Source of the DNA: Chiridota heheva
Taxonomy: Eukaryota; Echinodermata; Holothuroidea; Apodida; Chiridotidae
Assembly (NCBI GenBank): GCA_020152595.1
Contig: JAIGNY010000879.1
Span: 549,001-613,000 of the forward strand
Direction of reading: 5' to 3'
Length of the DNA stretch: 64,000 nt
Shown here in pieces: positions 45,976 through 56,359 of this stretch. The notes below the pieces were generated by a model. That model was not told the origin of the DNA. It searched no databases and saw only the letters and a list, made by a program, of their open reading frames with translations. Position numbers and translations under genes: made by a program. The stretch's first letter is position 1. Every line of letters starts with the position of its first letter.

Positions 45976-46275
45976 ATAGTTTATAGTATATTTATTTACA
46001 GCTGAACAGCATGAATTACATTAACCTTGAATCATGTATGGTCAAGTTTAAATACAATTTGACAAGCATTTATTAATAAACATGCTAAATGTTGAAGATA
46101 GCATATCTCAACATATTGTAATTTTGAAGCACTGCCAGAATTCAACTCGAATAATCAACTTGACTACTAGCTTGACTATTAGCTACTGTATACATATGTT
46201 TGTATCTCGGGTCATTGTTAAATATAAATTTCTGATGAATAAATTTCAAAGGAGTAATCTGTCTAAATGTGAGTG

Positions 46276-46540
46276 ACTATTATTCTGGAGTCTCATGAAT
46301 ATTTGGACATGCTTTTTGTGCATGTGATGGTACTAATTTGTATGGGGTGACTAACCCTTCTTAGCCTGTCATCTTATTATGTTATGTTATGTACTGAAAA
46401 TCTTGGATGCCAATGTTGCAATCAACCGTAATTATTTCTTATCGCTGCAAGTATAAAGGCACAAGTATCAAAATAAGACCTGTGTTTATTTCAAAAAGAC
46501 AGCCTTACTTTTTGACAGAGCTCCTTTAACAAAACAAAAT
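46276..46540. repeat. Dispersed repeat with an embedded LINE 3' tail
   Basis: The outer parts (GGAGTCTCATGAATATTTGG at the start; AGAGCTCCTTTAAC at the end) match the repeat at 17930-18206. Inside, 46337-46395 (GGGGTGACTAACCCTTCTTA, GCCTGTCATCTTATTATG and TTATGTTATGT) resembles the 3' end of the LINE fragment at 50455-50770 and ends in an ATGTT-type tail, so a short LINE copy probably inserted here. Confidence 0.55.
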
Positions 46541-46984
46541 ATGCTTTCTTAGGTTCACATTCACACAGCGATAAAAAGACAACTAATTTACAAGACAGGG
46601 AGGAATGTGTTTGTGACCCAAAATTGCCCTATAACGAATATAATAAAAGCAACATTGAACTTTTTTCATGTCACTTTTCATCATCGGAGATGTTCTGAAA
46701 TTGATGATCATACTAAAGATACATCGTGCCTGCAGCATGCATGCTGAGATCCTATAGCACAAGATGCTTAACTTGATTCAGTTAACATATAGCTCTGTTA
46801 TTCAATTTACTTCCACAGCCTACATTAGCTTTCCTGTTGTAGAGTCAACCAGAACCAAAAGGTTTTGTGGTTCCGATGCTTTTTTCTTCTGCTGATTGAT
46901 CTTGTATTAACTGTTATGTTAATTACATATCATGAAATATTTGACATGACCTGAATCATTCTTGAGATATCGTGTTTACCAGCT

Positions 46985-47190
46985 GTTTTCATATTAAGAT
47001 ACTGATCATATTAAGCCCCACCCACTATGCATATTAATGAAATTCAATGTTTTCCAACTTTTTTTTTTAACGAACACTTACAAACTAGGTAACATCATAA
47101 CTTTACAAAATATAAAACAAAACGGACATGTAATTGTTAAAATATAAGCATTTCAACCCCGCCTACTCATTGTTATGCATGACATCACCA
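46985..47190. repeat. Dispersed repeat, copy 1 of 2
   Basis: CATATTAAGCCCCACCCACT, ATGCATATTAATG, ACTTACAAACTAG and AAATATAAA-AAAAC match 50755-50960 (CATATTAAGCCCCGCCCACT, ATACATATTAATG, ACACACTAG) in the same orientation. Confidence 0.7.
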
Positions 47191-47412
47191 ACAAAAACCA
47201 TAGGGCACTTCTACAGACCATGAGCTATCTGTGTACCACATATGACTTTAATCCAGTGTACCATTTTTGAGATATCGCTTTAATGAGCTGGCCATCAGAA
47301 ACACCCACACATACATACACCCACACATGTCATCATGACCAAATAGGTTCCTGATGCTATCACGCCAGAAGCAAAGACAGAATTACACAATTACAGATTT
47401 ATAGCATACTGT

Positions 47413-47646
47413 ATCTAAGGGTAGATCCAGAGGGGGGACCAGACCCACCCTCAACTCCCCCTTTTATAATTGGACCCCCTTCAACTCCCCCTTTTGTAAT
47501 TGGACCCCCTCAACTCCCCCTTTTGTAATTTTACCAACACAATTTGAACACTAAAGCCATATCTTTTTATGACTATACTTGGACACCCCCACTCCCTCCT
47601 CTCGACGCCCCCTCCGCCCTTTTGGAAATCTTGGATCCGTCCCTGG
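47413..47646. mobile_element. MITE-like element with GGATC-containing ends
   Basis: It begins AAGGGTAGATCCAGAGG and ends TTGGATCCGTCCCTGG, the inverse with a few changes. TATCT flanks it on both sides. Inside, a 28-bp unit (CAACTCCCCCTTTTGTAATT with GGACCCCC) is repeated three times at 47450-47530. The CAGGGACGGATCC end resembles hAT MITEs. Confidence 0.6.
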
Positions 47647-48375
47647 TATCTGGTCATAGATCTTTTTTTGTTTTTCATACTTATAAGAACACATAATTTC
47701 CAAGGTGCCACTATACCATTAGATCTAACAGTCATTCGAAAAAGTAGCAACTCCAAAGTCACATGAACATGACAGCTTCATATTCAAAAACAACCCGAGG
47801 GCACCGAAGCCCACTCATGCGATCTCTGTCAACATGACAGCGTTGATTCCAATTACAGAGTCTGCCATCACAGTTCACAACCAGATGGAAACAAAATTTG
47901 CATGGGCAACAATCTGGCTTTTGATCGATCTAACATTTTCTCTCTTATTAGAGGAATTTGTAGGGGGTAATTAACTCAAGTGAAAGAAAGGAAAGTTCAG
48001 AAGTGATGGGAAGGGAGACAGATCACGATGTAAATTTCGACACGATGCATAAAATTCTTCCACCTTGCATTTTCAGTCTAGAAGCCATGCTATAATTGTA
48101 CTCAGCTTTTATACTGATAAAAAAAAATCCCACCTTGGAATTTCCAAAATTGTCTTATTAGAGATTGTCCCTCTCAGTTTAAGTGGACGTTCACAGGGCA
48201 TTGACTTGTGGACCAGGAATATTCAATATAAGAGTAGTATTAGGATAAAATTGAAAGTGAAGTATCTTTTAAATATTGATAATGGTTGTAAAAGGCAAAT
48301 TGACTTTTACTCATTGGTCATGCACTCAATCAGGACGAGTCACGCTTAGTCATGGGGGGTTTAAAATAAGCATTT
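47647..48375 (-). other. Intron sequence
   Basis: No exon, RNA gene or clear repeat was recognised. Short ORFs at 48065-48349 and 48276-48461 have no family signature. Confidence 0.45.
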
Positions 48376-48783
48376 TAAAACTTAGATACCTAATTAGCAT
48401 AACTTGTGCACTATTTTCCTCAGAATGGGACAACCAGATCATTGATCATGTTTTGTTTTAGCCCTTCCCCAAAATATTTAGAATGGGAGGTGTTGGCTAC
48501 AGTGAACAGGAAATTGGAAGTTGGCTCAGATATAGAAGTAGAAGGCAATTTGAGAATCTTTGCTATTTGAAATTGGAAAGAAATATTACATTAAAGACTT
48601 TTAGCTGCATACCTGTTCATGCAGTACATAATTACATTTGCACAAGTTAAAAACTGTGCAAACTTTGATTTGTCATAACTTAAAACCTATAAGAGCTGTT
48701 GAGTACCATTGCTCAGAATTTAATGTTACATTTTACATAGGTAAAGCTCTCTAACTATAGGCCTATATACCTTTAAGGGCAAT
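48376..48783 (+). repeat. Dispersed ~400-bp repeat, copy 2
   Basis: Partner of 13118-13508 in the same orientation, sharing CTAATTAGCATAA, AGTGAACAGGAAATTGG, CAATTTGAGAATCTTTG, CCTGTTCAT, AACTTTGATTTGTCATAACTT and CCTTTAAG in order. This copy has no minisatellite after it, in contrast to copy 1. Confidence 0.85.
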
Positions 48784-49548
48784 ATATGGGTGATGAATAA
48801 AACAATTTCATGAAAGGGCACTTCTTGCACCAAATATGCAGTGAAGGCATCGCCATGCCCTGCATTTCTCAGGGGTGCGCAGGTTTCCTTGTCAATGCAT
48901 ATTCATGATATTAGGAGGCTCATCATGTGATATCATTTCTAGTCTTAAACCAGTCATTTGTAAACAAAAAAAATAGAGCTTCGTGTCTTGAAAATGTTAA
49001 ATTGGCAGTTTAGAAGAAGCCGCCCTGGGACTCAGGAGGGGGGGAAGTCTCCTAATTTGTAGGAATGTTATGGTAAATCAGATATAGATTATTTTGGACA
49101 AAAATATCAGTTCAAAATCACAACTGGTCCATTTCACTGTTCCGAGGTATCCACCTCAAAATTTGGATCTTTTGAGCATATTTTCGGACCAATATATGCG
49201 TTATGATTTATTAACTTTTGAAAAGTGCTTGGATTTTCATTATGCAGATCTGAATTTAAGATGTAAGGAAAGGAAGCATAAAAGAATCAGGATTACTGCA
49301 AATAGAGTCGGTTAAAATCTCGTTCATTTGAAATGCTTACATTCTGTATCACACATTTAACATGTAGTTTGAATGAAGATGGGCATATCACGATATCAAG
49401 AGTATTTCAGATATCGTGGAATAAGCAATATCAGGATACCGCCATTATCAACATATCGTGACAGCACTGCTAATTTGCAGTGCAGCCATCCTTGTCAATG
49501 CACATCATGTTATTTTGTAATTTGCACTCACCACAGCAATATACTTAC

Positions 49549-49625
49549 ACTTGTGTGGGACCAATAAGAGTAGTCGAAGTTGAAGCTTTTTGGTTGTTCC
49601 TTGGTCTGTTTGGGGTTTATAATAC
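49549..49625 (-). CDS. KIF1: KIF1/unc-104-type kinesin, N-terminal motor exon '[13 protein letters not shown]'
   Basis: A 77-nt exon: two bases complete a codon, then 25 codons. The acceptor is TTGTCCTGCAG and the donor is GTAAGTATAT. It encodes [20 protein letters not shown] followed by [17 protein letters not shown] is a kinesin-3 signature near residue 50 of the motor. It joins the 29.3 kb exon in frame (HTS|PDDP). The preceding exon or exons, with the start Met and VKVAVRVRPF, were not found between 49.6 and 64 kb, so the upstream intron is at least 14 kb. A long C-tract (minus strand) lies about 60-95 nt upstream of this acceptor. Confidence 0.95.
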
Positions 49626-49685
49626 CTGCAGGACAAGAAAAGAAACATTATGACAATGTGCACAGTAGTCAACCTTTTCTACTGA

Positions 49686-49718
49686 GTGGAGAGGGGGAGG
49701 GGGGGGGGGGGGGGGAGG
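49686..49718. repeat. Near-pure G tract
   Basis: GAGGGGGAGG followed by a run of about 18 G and GAGG. On the transcribed (minus) strand this is a C-rich tract 60-95 nt before the exon acceptor at 49626. It could form a G-quadruplex on the plus strand. Confidence 0.9.
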
Positions 49719-50454
49719 TGAACGCCAAGGGGAAAACTGCTAATGGCCTAAACTATTTTCAAAAGTTTTGCCAAAATTACAAGTGGTCCATTTCACTGTT
49801 TTGAGATCTCCACCTCAAAATCTGGATCTTTTTATCATACTTTTGGACCTTTAAAAGAAAATCTTATTATTATTTTGTTTTGTTTTGTTGGGGTGGGGGA
49901 CCCTTTTGACAGCCCTTGCTACACCCATTATGCGTGTAGGAGAACATTGTTATGTGATACTGTACATGCATCAACACTTTAAGTTCAAAAGTGCCAGAGA
50001 GGTTTGACAGAACTGATGGTGAACAAGTGCATGAAAAGATGGACTAAAAAGTTGTTTGTTTGGTGAAAAATCCAAGGCTTACAGCAGGTGAGCATGGGCA
50101 CCATGTCATAAAAGCCAAGGGGCGATTCCCCCTCCCTTCACAATAACAAATTGCTAATCAAATAATGCTAATTTTCTGTAATAAAGAAAATACACACATG
50201 CTTGTATTAGTTGTATAATGAACTAGATGTTTACTGTTTGGCACTGAAACATATTCTGCCCCTCTAATCGAACTCTTTTAGAGCCAACACTGTAGCAATG
50301 CAGGTAAGAGAGGGCATCTGGCTACTTAATTGAAACAGACAACAAAGTGTTTTCAGGGGAATCATTGTTTATTTCTTTCTAGAACAATTAATACAGATAC
50401 ATGTACCAAACACTGAAGGTTAATTGTGTTTTTCCAATCTGAATTTGAAAAAAT

Positions 50455-50770
50455 TTATATTATTTCGGCTAATCCTTATGTGACACGTGGTAACAATTTG
50501 AAGTTGACCAAAGAGATCTCACGGATAGATATTCGGCGTTTTAGCTTCTTTGCAAAGAGTTATTAATGAGTGGAATGGTTTGCGTAAGTGGGTGATTAGC
50601 TCCAATTCTGTTCACAATTTCAAAGTCAACATTGATAAGTTGTTTACTAACTCTGGGTGTCTTTGATTTTTTGTTTGTGGTGGTGGTGGTGTTAGCTTGG
50701 GCTTTTTATGGGATGATTCACACTTCTTAGCCAGTTATCTTGTTATGTTCTGCTAAGTCCGCCCACTAAA
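50455..50770 (+). mobile_element. CR1/L2-like LINE, C-terminal and 3' fragment
   Basis: The plus-strand sequence encodes TRGNNLKLTKEISRIDIRRF then SFFAK. After a one-base shift it gives RVINEWNGLRKWVISSNSVH and NFKVNIDKLFTNSGCL before a stop near 50670. FS-RVINEWN-LP and the closing FK-N-DK are the standard C-terminal end of CR1/L2/jockey-type reverse transcriptases. A 3' region (GGATGATTCACACTTCTTAG, CCAGTTATCTTGTTATG) follows and matches the tail at 46337-46395. Confidence 0.8.
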
Positions 50771-50960
50771 AATCATATTAAGCCCCGCCCACTATACATA
50801 TTAATGCAAACTGAACATTTTTATACCATAAACATGTACACACTAGCAAACAATAAACTGTACTTATATTAAATATAAAGTAAAACAAGCATGCAGTTGT
50901 TCAAATATGAACCTTTCTTTTTAATATGAGCCTCCTACTTCCTTTAAACCACTTCCTAAC
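50750..50960. repeat. Dispersed repeat, copy 2 of 2
   Basis: Partner of 46985-47190: CATATTAAGCCCCGCCCACT, ATACATATTAATG and ACACACTAG in order. It starts at the end of the LINE fragment. Confidence 0.65.
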
Positions 50961-51104
50961 TTAATTCAAATAAAGCTTGTGTCTGACAGGTTTGCTTTCA
51001 ATGCAATTTACTTACACAAACTACTTGACTCTACAAAACCTTTATTCAGTCAACAAACCTCAACAGACGACAAAAATAGCTGTAAAACAACAGAAACTAG
51101 AATG

Positions 51105-52640
51105 TTAGCACTCTGCAGAGTGCATACCTCCCCTTGTCCATTTCCCATCGAAATACTGTACAATCTACCTCAAAACCCTCAACCCACCAACTTATAACCC
51201 CAAACATTCTCTTTCTGACTGTTTATCTGTATTGCATGTATTTACATTCTAAACACTTAAGGATCATCACTTGTGATCATAGTTTTCAGTTTAATTCAAG
51301 CTAAGCATTCATTGTTTGAGCTCTATTCAGGGCAGATTCACCTTCCATCATTTTCATTCAGGCTAAGCTTTCATTGTTTGAGCTCTACTCAGGGCAGATT
51401 CATATTCCATCATTTTTATTCATGGCAGAAACAAATTGTTTTGATTTCTATAATACCAGAAGCCACTTCACTTGATTTTCTTTGAGTCCAGAAAATTGAT
51501 TGTATGGCTCTTCTTTTATGGCATGAGCTCATTGTTCAGCACATTCCAGTGGAAAGTTTCAACTAAGTCTTAACCCTTACTCTACCAGCACTTTTTTGAA
51601 AACGCGCTCGGGAGGCCGGGCCAAAGACGGGCCACCCAAAACGGCGATAATATCGCCGCGTGGTAGAGTAAGGGTTAATCAAGGCGTGATTATTGAAGGG
51701 TCCTCTGTCTTCCAGGCAGAAGAGTCGGGCCCCATCCGCTTTCGGGACCCGCTGGGCCGCCCACCGGGATCATGCTGCCTATATTTTCGGGTTGGCGCAT
51801 ATGTTGCGGGTTGATTAACCCTTACTCTACCAGCACTTTTTTGAAAACGCGCTCGGGAGGCGGGGCCAAAGACGGGGCACCCAAAACGGCAATAATATGC
51901 CGCGTGGTAGAGTAAGGGTTAATAAATCTTGCTCTAAAATACCCCAACCCCTCCATTTCTATGCTCCCCTTGTTCCAAGAAGTCCCAAATTTGAATCACT
52001 TCTTCCTTAACCAGTAACAAAACAATACACCATATTTAAATCAAAATCCAAGCATCAGTTATTGAGATTCAGTACCTTGATGACAGACAAAATATCCCCA
52101 CTCTTCCAATTGCACCCTTCTCCTGTTCCAATGTCACAAATTGTAATCAGTTCTTCCTTAAGCAGTAACAAAGCCACACACCAATTTAATCCAATTCTAA
52201 TCATCAATTCTTGAGATATCTTGATGACAGACAAACAAACAGAGGCCAAGTCCCTACCCCCCATTTTCACCCTTCCCCTGTTCCAATATGTCTCAAATTT
52301 TAATCACTTCTTTCTTAAGCAGAAACAAAGCCACACACGAATTTAATCCAAATCCAATCATAAATTCTTAAAATATCTTGATGACAGACAAAAGACAAAT
52401 TCAACTTCAAATGTCCCCACCCTTCCATTTTCACCCTTCCCCTGTTCCAATGTCTCAAATTTGTAACACGTCATCCTTAGGCAGTTAGACAGAAACCACA
52501 CACCAAATTTGATCAGAATCCAATCATCAGTTCTTGAGATATCTTGATGACACACAAACAAAGAAACAAATTTACAGAGGTGAAAACATAACTTCCGTCC
52601 ACGCTCCGTCCAACTTCATTGGCGGAGGTAATTATACATG
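51105..52640 (-). repeat. Repeat element with GGCGGAGGTAATTA border and ~165-bp internal repeats
   Basis: On the minus strand it begins TAATTACCTCCGCCAATGAA and ends near GGAGGTATGCACTCTGCAG. This kind of border is common in dispersed repeats of many marine animals. Inside, 51925-52600 holds four diverged copies of about 140-167 bp, marked by CTTGATGACAG at 52075, 52211, 52378 and 52543 and by ACCCTTCCCCTGTTCCAA. A 62-bp duplication (TTTGAGCTCTA-TCAGGGCAG) lies at 51303-51421. The composite TTAA MITE 51570-51922 is inserted in it. Confidence 0.6.
51570..51922. mobile_element. Composite TTAA-flanked MITE pair, copy 2
   Basis: Arms 51570-51678 and 51815-51922 are nearly identical and in the same orientation. 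Both start TTAACCCTTACTCTACCAGC, contain AAAACGCGCTCGGGAGGC and end TGGTAGAGTAAGGGTTAA. The core 51679-51814 is the reverse complement relative of the core at 24748-24883. This copy is much less mutated than copy 1 (TIRs perfect, CpG retained), so it is younger. Confidence 0.9.
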
Positions 52641-53330
52641 AAGCAAATTTTGCATGTAATCACATCAGATCCTAATGTTTCCTTGGGACTCTCAAACATT
52701 TGCCATGAAGCTCAACAAGAGTGAATTTCTACTGAAATTTGGACGTCACGCAATCTAAGAAACATCAGTATGCCAGGTTTGATGCATGATAACTTATGCA
52801 ACGAGGCATCTGTTGATGACAAAACAGGATTGATTACTGTCGGAAAACCAAAATAAAGCACCAAAAACTGCAAAAATAACCTTAAAAAGTTGTTTCTTTT
52901 CTTTCTTTTCTTGCAGATTTATTCTAATATAAATCCTGACTTTAAATAACTTCTATCTAATTATCAATATTTAGATATGAAATGTGTTACAATTTTCTTT
53001 TTGTCAGAGCCAAAAAACCTAACTTGTTGAGTGATGACGTCTGTTCATCCATTGTCATGACAACGTGCCTGCATACCCATGGTGGATTAAACAGAACATC
53101 TTTTCCAGGTGATACTTGTCACTGAGATCAAATAAGGATTTTTCCTTTTCAGGTATATTCCGTACATTCATGGGACTTGATCAAGGTATTACTTTGGATT
53201 GTACACAAGTTCTTCATGCTCCATTTGAAAATGCCATATTTTAAAAATAAAGTTATTTCTGGATGTTCCTTTCGTTCATGCTTAAGTTAATTTCCTTAAT
53301 AATGTTTTCGGTAAATTGATTTCTAGTTTG
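52641..53330. other. Non-coding stretch
   Basis: No gene or clear repeat was recognised. It lies upstream of the first visible kinesin exon, so it is either intron or 5' flanking DNA. Confidence 0.5.
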
Positions 53331-53460
53331 TTTGTTTGTTTGTTGAGGTTTCACAGCACTCCAAGAGTCAACTGTGAGTCAAGAAAATGTTGTTTCTCTT
53401 AAAGTCCTCTTTTATATAAGATGGACTTGCTTGACCACTGAACTAATCATTTAACCGCCA
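53330..53460 (-). mobile_element. LINE 3'-end fragment (jockey/I-like) plus dispersed phrase
   Basis: GTTTGTTTGTTTGTTTGTTGAGG followed by AGTCAACTGTGAGTCA is a diverged relative of the 3' end seen at 33190 and 16364 (first string given here as GTTTGTTTGTTTG repeats then TTGAGG). CTTGCTTGACCACTGAACTA at 53429 is shared with 35110. Confidence 0.5.
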
Positions 53461-53763
53461 TGCACATATTTTACAAACCCTCCAAAACAAAAATCAAACA
53501 AGAAAAATTACAGGCAAGCTAGCTCACATTTTGTATCAATCTATATCAATGTTAAACCAGGGAGCTGCCATTTGGTAGCTTCCTCTGCAGGTACTGCAAA
53601 CTTTCCAACTACTACATATTTGAACAGCATGTTCTATGTTGCTGGCCTGTGTTGTTCATATGGTAGGATATTACAGTAGCTGTGCTTATCACCATAAAAC
53701 AATTATTCTGGCACTTGGCATTTGCATTCCAGCAATCAGGGGAATCATGGGGGTATCAGCACT

Positions 53764-54337
53764 ATAGGGTGAAGGGTGTTTGTGAAACATGGACAGACCC
53801 AAACCGACCCAAACTGATCCAACCTTTGTTTGGGTCGGTTTGGCTTGGTTTGGGTCGGTTTGGCTTGGTTTGGATCAGTTTAGCTTTGTTTGGGTCGGTT
53901 TGGTTTGGTTTGGGTCGGTTTGGCTTGGTTTGGGTCGGTTTGGCTTGGGTCTGTTTGGCTTGGTTTGGGTCAGTTTTGTTTGGGTCGGTTTGGCTTGGTA
54001 TGGGTCGGTTTGGCTTGGTTTGGGTCGGCTTGGCTTGGGTCGGTTTGGCTTGGGTCGGATTGGCTTGGTTCGGTTTGGATTGGTTTGGGTCAATTTGGCT
54101 TGGTTTGGGTCAATTTGGCTTGGTTTGGGTCGGTTTGGCTTGGTTTGGGTCAGTTTGGCTTGGTTTGGGTCGGTTTGGCTTGGTTTGGGTCGGTTTGGCT
54201 TGGTTTGGGTCGGTTTGGCTTGGTTTGGGTCGGTTTGGCTTGGTTTGGGTCGGTTTGGCTTGGTTTGGGTCGGTTTGGCTTGGTTTGGGTCGGTTTGGCT
54301 TGGTTTGGGTCAGTCCATGTTTTACAAACGCCCTATG
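53764..54337. mobile_element. TIR element whose interior is a 20-bp minisatellite
   Basis: The left end has ATAGGGTG, then GGGTGTTTGTGAAACATGGA and CAGACCCAAACCGACCC. The right end reads the same on the other strand: ATAGGGCGTTTGTAAAACATG, given in parts as ATAGGGCGTTTG and TAAAACATGGACTGACCC. The array unit GGGTCGGTTTGGCTTGGTTT is the continuation of the right arm, so the array grew from TIR sequence. No transposase is present. The superfamily is unknown. Confidence 0.8.
53815..54312. repeat. 20-bp minisatellite, about 25 copies
   Basis: The unit is GGTTTGGGTCGGTTTGGCTT. Units from 54120 to 54310 are almost identical, while those to the left vary (GGATCAGTTTAGC, GGGTCTG). It encodes GSVWLGLGRFGLVWVGLAWF-type frames on plus and Pro/Lys/Thr-rich frames on minus, both products of the repeat. 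Confidence 0.97.
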
Positions 54338-54556
54338 ATGAATTGTATTACTGCTGTGTGCTTAGTGGAGCAGTCCAGCAAGGTTGAGTATTTGATAATA
54401 AGATGAGCAAAATGATGATGCCCAACCTGATTTGTACAAAAGTGGAAGCATGCAAGCCCTGCTTGGGGAAATTTTTCGACATGTGGGACACTTTTGAAGA
54501 GATAACATTGGTACATTTGGGGTAAATTTAGAGGATAATTTACAGGCTTGGGTGTG

Positions 54557-55290
54557 ATGACCGATGGTCCTCAGTGACTGATGGTCTTCAGTGACCGAGG
54601 GTCTTCAGTGACCGAGGGTCTTCAGTGACCAAGGGTCTTCAGTGATTGAGGGTCTTCAGTGACCGAGGGTCTTCAGTGACCGAGGGTCTTCAGTGACCGA
54701 TGGTCTTCCGATGGTCTTCAGTGACCGATGGTCTTCAGTGACCGATGGTCTTCAGTGACCGATGGTCTTCAGTGACCGATGGTCTTCAGTGACCAAGGGT
54801 CTTCAGTGACCGATGGCCACCAGTGACCGATGGCCTTCAGTGACCGATGGCCTTTAGTAAACGATGGTCTTTAGTGACCGATGGCCTTCAGTGACCAAGG
54901 GTCTTCAGTGACCGATGGTCTTCAGTGACCGATGGTCTTCAGTGACCGATAGTCTTCAGTGACCGATGGTCTTCAGTGACCGAGGGTCTTCAGTGACCGA
55001 TGGCCACCAGTGACCGATGGCCTTCAGTGACCGATGGCCTTTAGTGAACGATGGTCTTTAGTGACCGATGGCCTTCAGTGACCGAGGGTCTTCAGTGACC
55101 GGTGGCCTTCAGTGACCGATGGCCTTCAGTGACCGATGGTCTTCAGTGACCGATGGTCTTCAGTGACCGATGGTCTTCAGTGACCGATGGTCTTCAGTGA
55201 CCGATGGTCTTTAGTAAATGATGGTCTTCAGTAAATGATGGTCTTTAGTTACTGATGGTCTTCAGTGACTGATGGTCTTCAGTGACGATG
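54557..55290. repeat. 17-bp minisatellite, about 43 copies
   Basis: The unit is CAGTGACCGATGGTCTT. Variants are CCGAGGG, CCAAGGG, GGCCTTC, GGCCACC and TTTAGTAAACG. The ordered set GGCCACC, GGCCTTC, GGCCTTT, GGTCTTT, GGCCTTC occurs at 54815-54890 and again at 55000-55075, showing duplication of a block of about 11 units. Confidence 0.97.
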
Positions 55291-55455
55291 GTCTTGATGC
55301 ATGACCAATGCATTCAAATGTCCTGTTTAATAATGGGTGTTTTTGAAGGGGGATTAAATCTCCATATTCAAATTTTCTGAAATTGATGTGGACTTCAGGG
55401 GGCTCAAAATTCAGAGCGGCTCTCAAACTTTGCCTTGGAAATAACAGGAAGTGAT

Positions 55456-55480
55456 TTTTTTTTTTTTTTTTTTTTTTAAA
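55456..55480. repeat. Poly-T tract
   Basis: A run of about 23 T. On the minus strand this is poly-A and may be the tail of a retroelement, but the adjacent sequence matches nothing I recognise. Confidence 0.8.
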
Positions 55481-55837
55481 GACTTGAGTGCATGCCAACA
55501 TGTGTTACTTGAATTTCCCAGTGTCTTTATTCCAATTTGTATTTCTTTCTTATAATGATCATCTTTTTTTTTACTTTATCATGCTTTCTGGCAAAAGATG
55601 GACAATTTTGACAATGCCACCTCCCCCTCCCCACCAGGTCCATCACTACTTAAATAGTTTTTAAAATACACTCCTGCTAAATTTCAACTAACTAAATATT
55701 CAAATTGATAGAATACTGGTAGTCTGATTAAAATTGAGTGACATCCACACAGATTTACTTTCATTATACCAGTATTTAAAAATATTACTGATAAGCCTGT
55801 CTTACATATGAGGAACACTTTTCAGGTTTTTTATATA

Positions 55838-55882
55838 TTTTTATCTCATCACCCACATATACATATATGTGGGGATGAGATA
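55838..55882. repeat. Palindrome
   Basis: TATCTCATCACCCACATATA is followed by its inverse, TATATGTGGGGATGAGATA, with one mismatch region. It probably marks the edge of a dispersed element that continues to the right. Confidence 0.8.
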
Positions 55883-56072
55883 ATGTAGTCACTTTGCTGA
55901 CAGTATAGGCAAATAACTGCCTATACCTCCTACACTACATGGCCACCGCCTTGATATTAGGGGGGCTGGTGGGGCCAACCAGGGGGTCTCATATGATGAT
56001 CTCATATTAGGGCTAGGGGTCATAAGATTTTAGAATGGGACAAAATTTGGTAATTTTGGCGTCTGTCCATGT

Positions 56073-56102
56073 GTGTGTGTGCGTGTGTGTATGTGTGCGT
56101 AT
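56073..56102. repeat. GT-rich microsatellite
   Basis: Interrupted run of GT dinucleotides (GTGTGTGTGTGCGTGTGTGT). Confidence 0.9.
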
Positions 56103-56359
56103 CCAACAATTAATTTTGTATTGCTTATAACTCTGTAATACACACTGTATATAAAATGTTATAAAACTGTAATGCAACTGTAATACATACATGAACCACA
56201 ATTGGTGGATGGGGTACCCCTGGCCAGGAAATTTTATCTTTAAGGTTTTCGGTACAAAGGTCAAAGAAACAAGTTTTTGGTGATGGCTGTATCTTTTGAA
56301 GAAATTACTTTGTATCTTTACAAATTGCATAGGTGGGTGGGGTTTAACCTTCTAGCAAA

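Noticed and set aside
53682..54406. Trp/Gly/Leu-rich ORFs that look like membrane repeats
   Set aside because: Translation of the 20-bp array in three overlapping frames.
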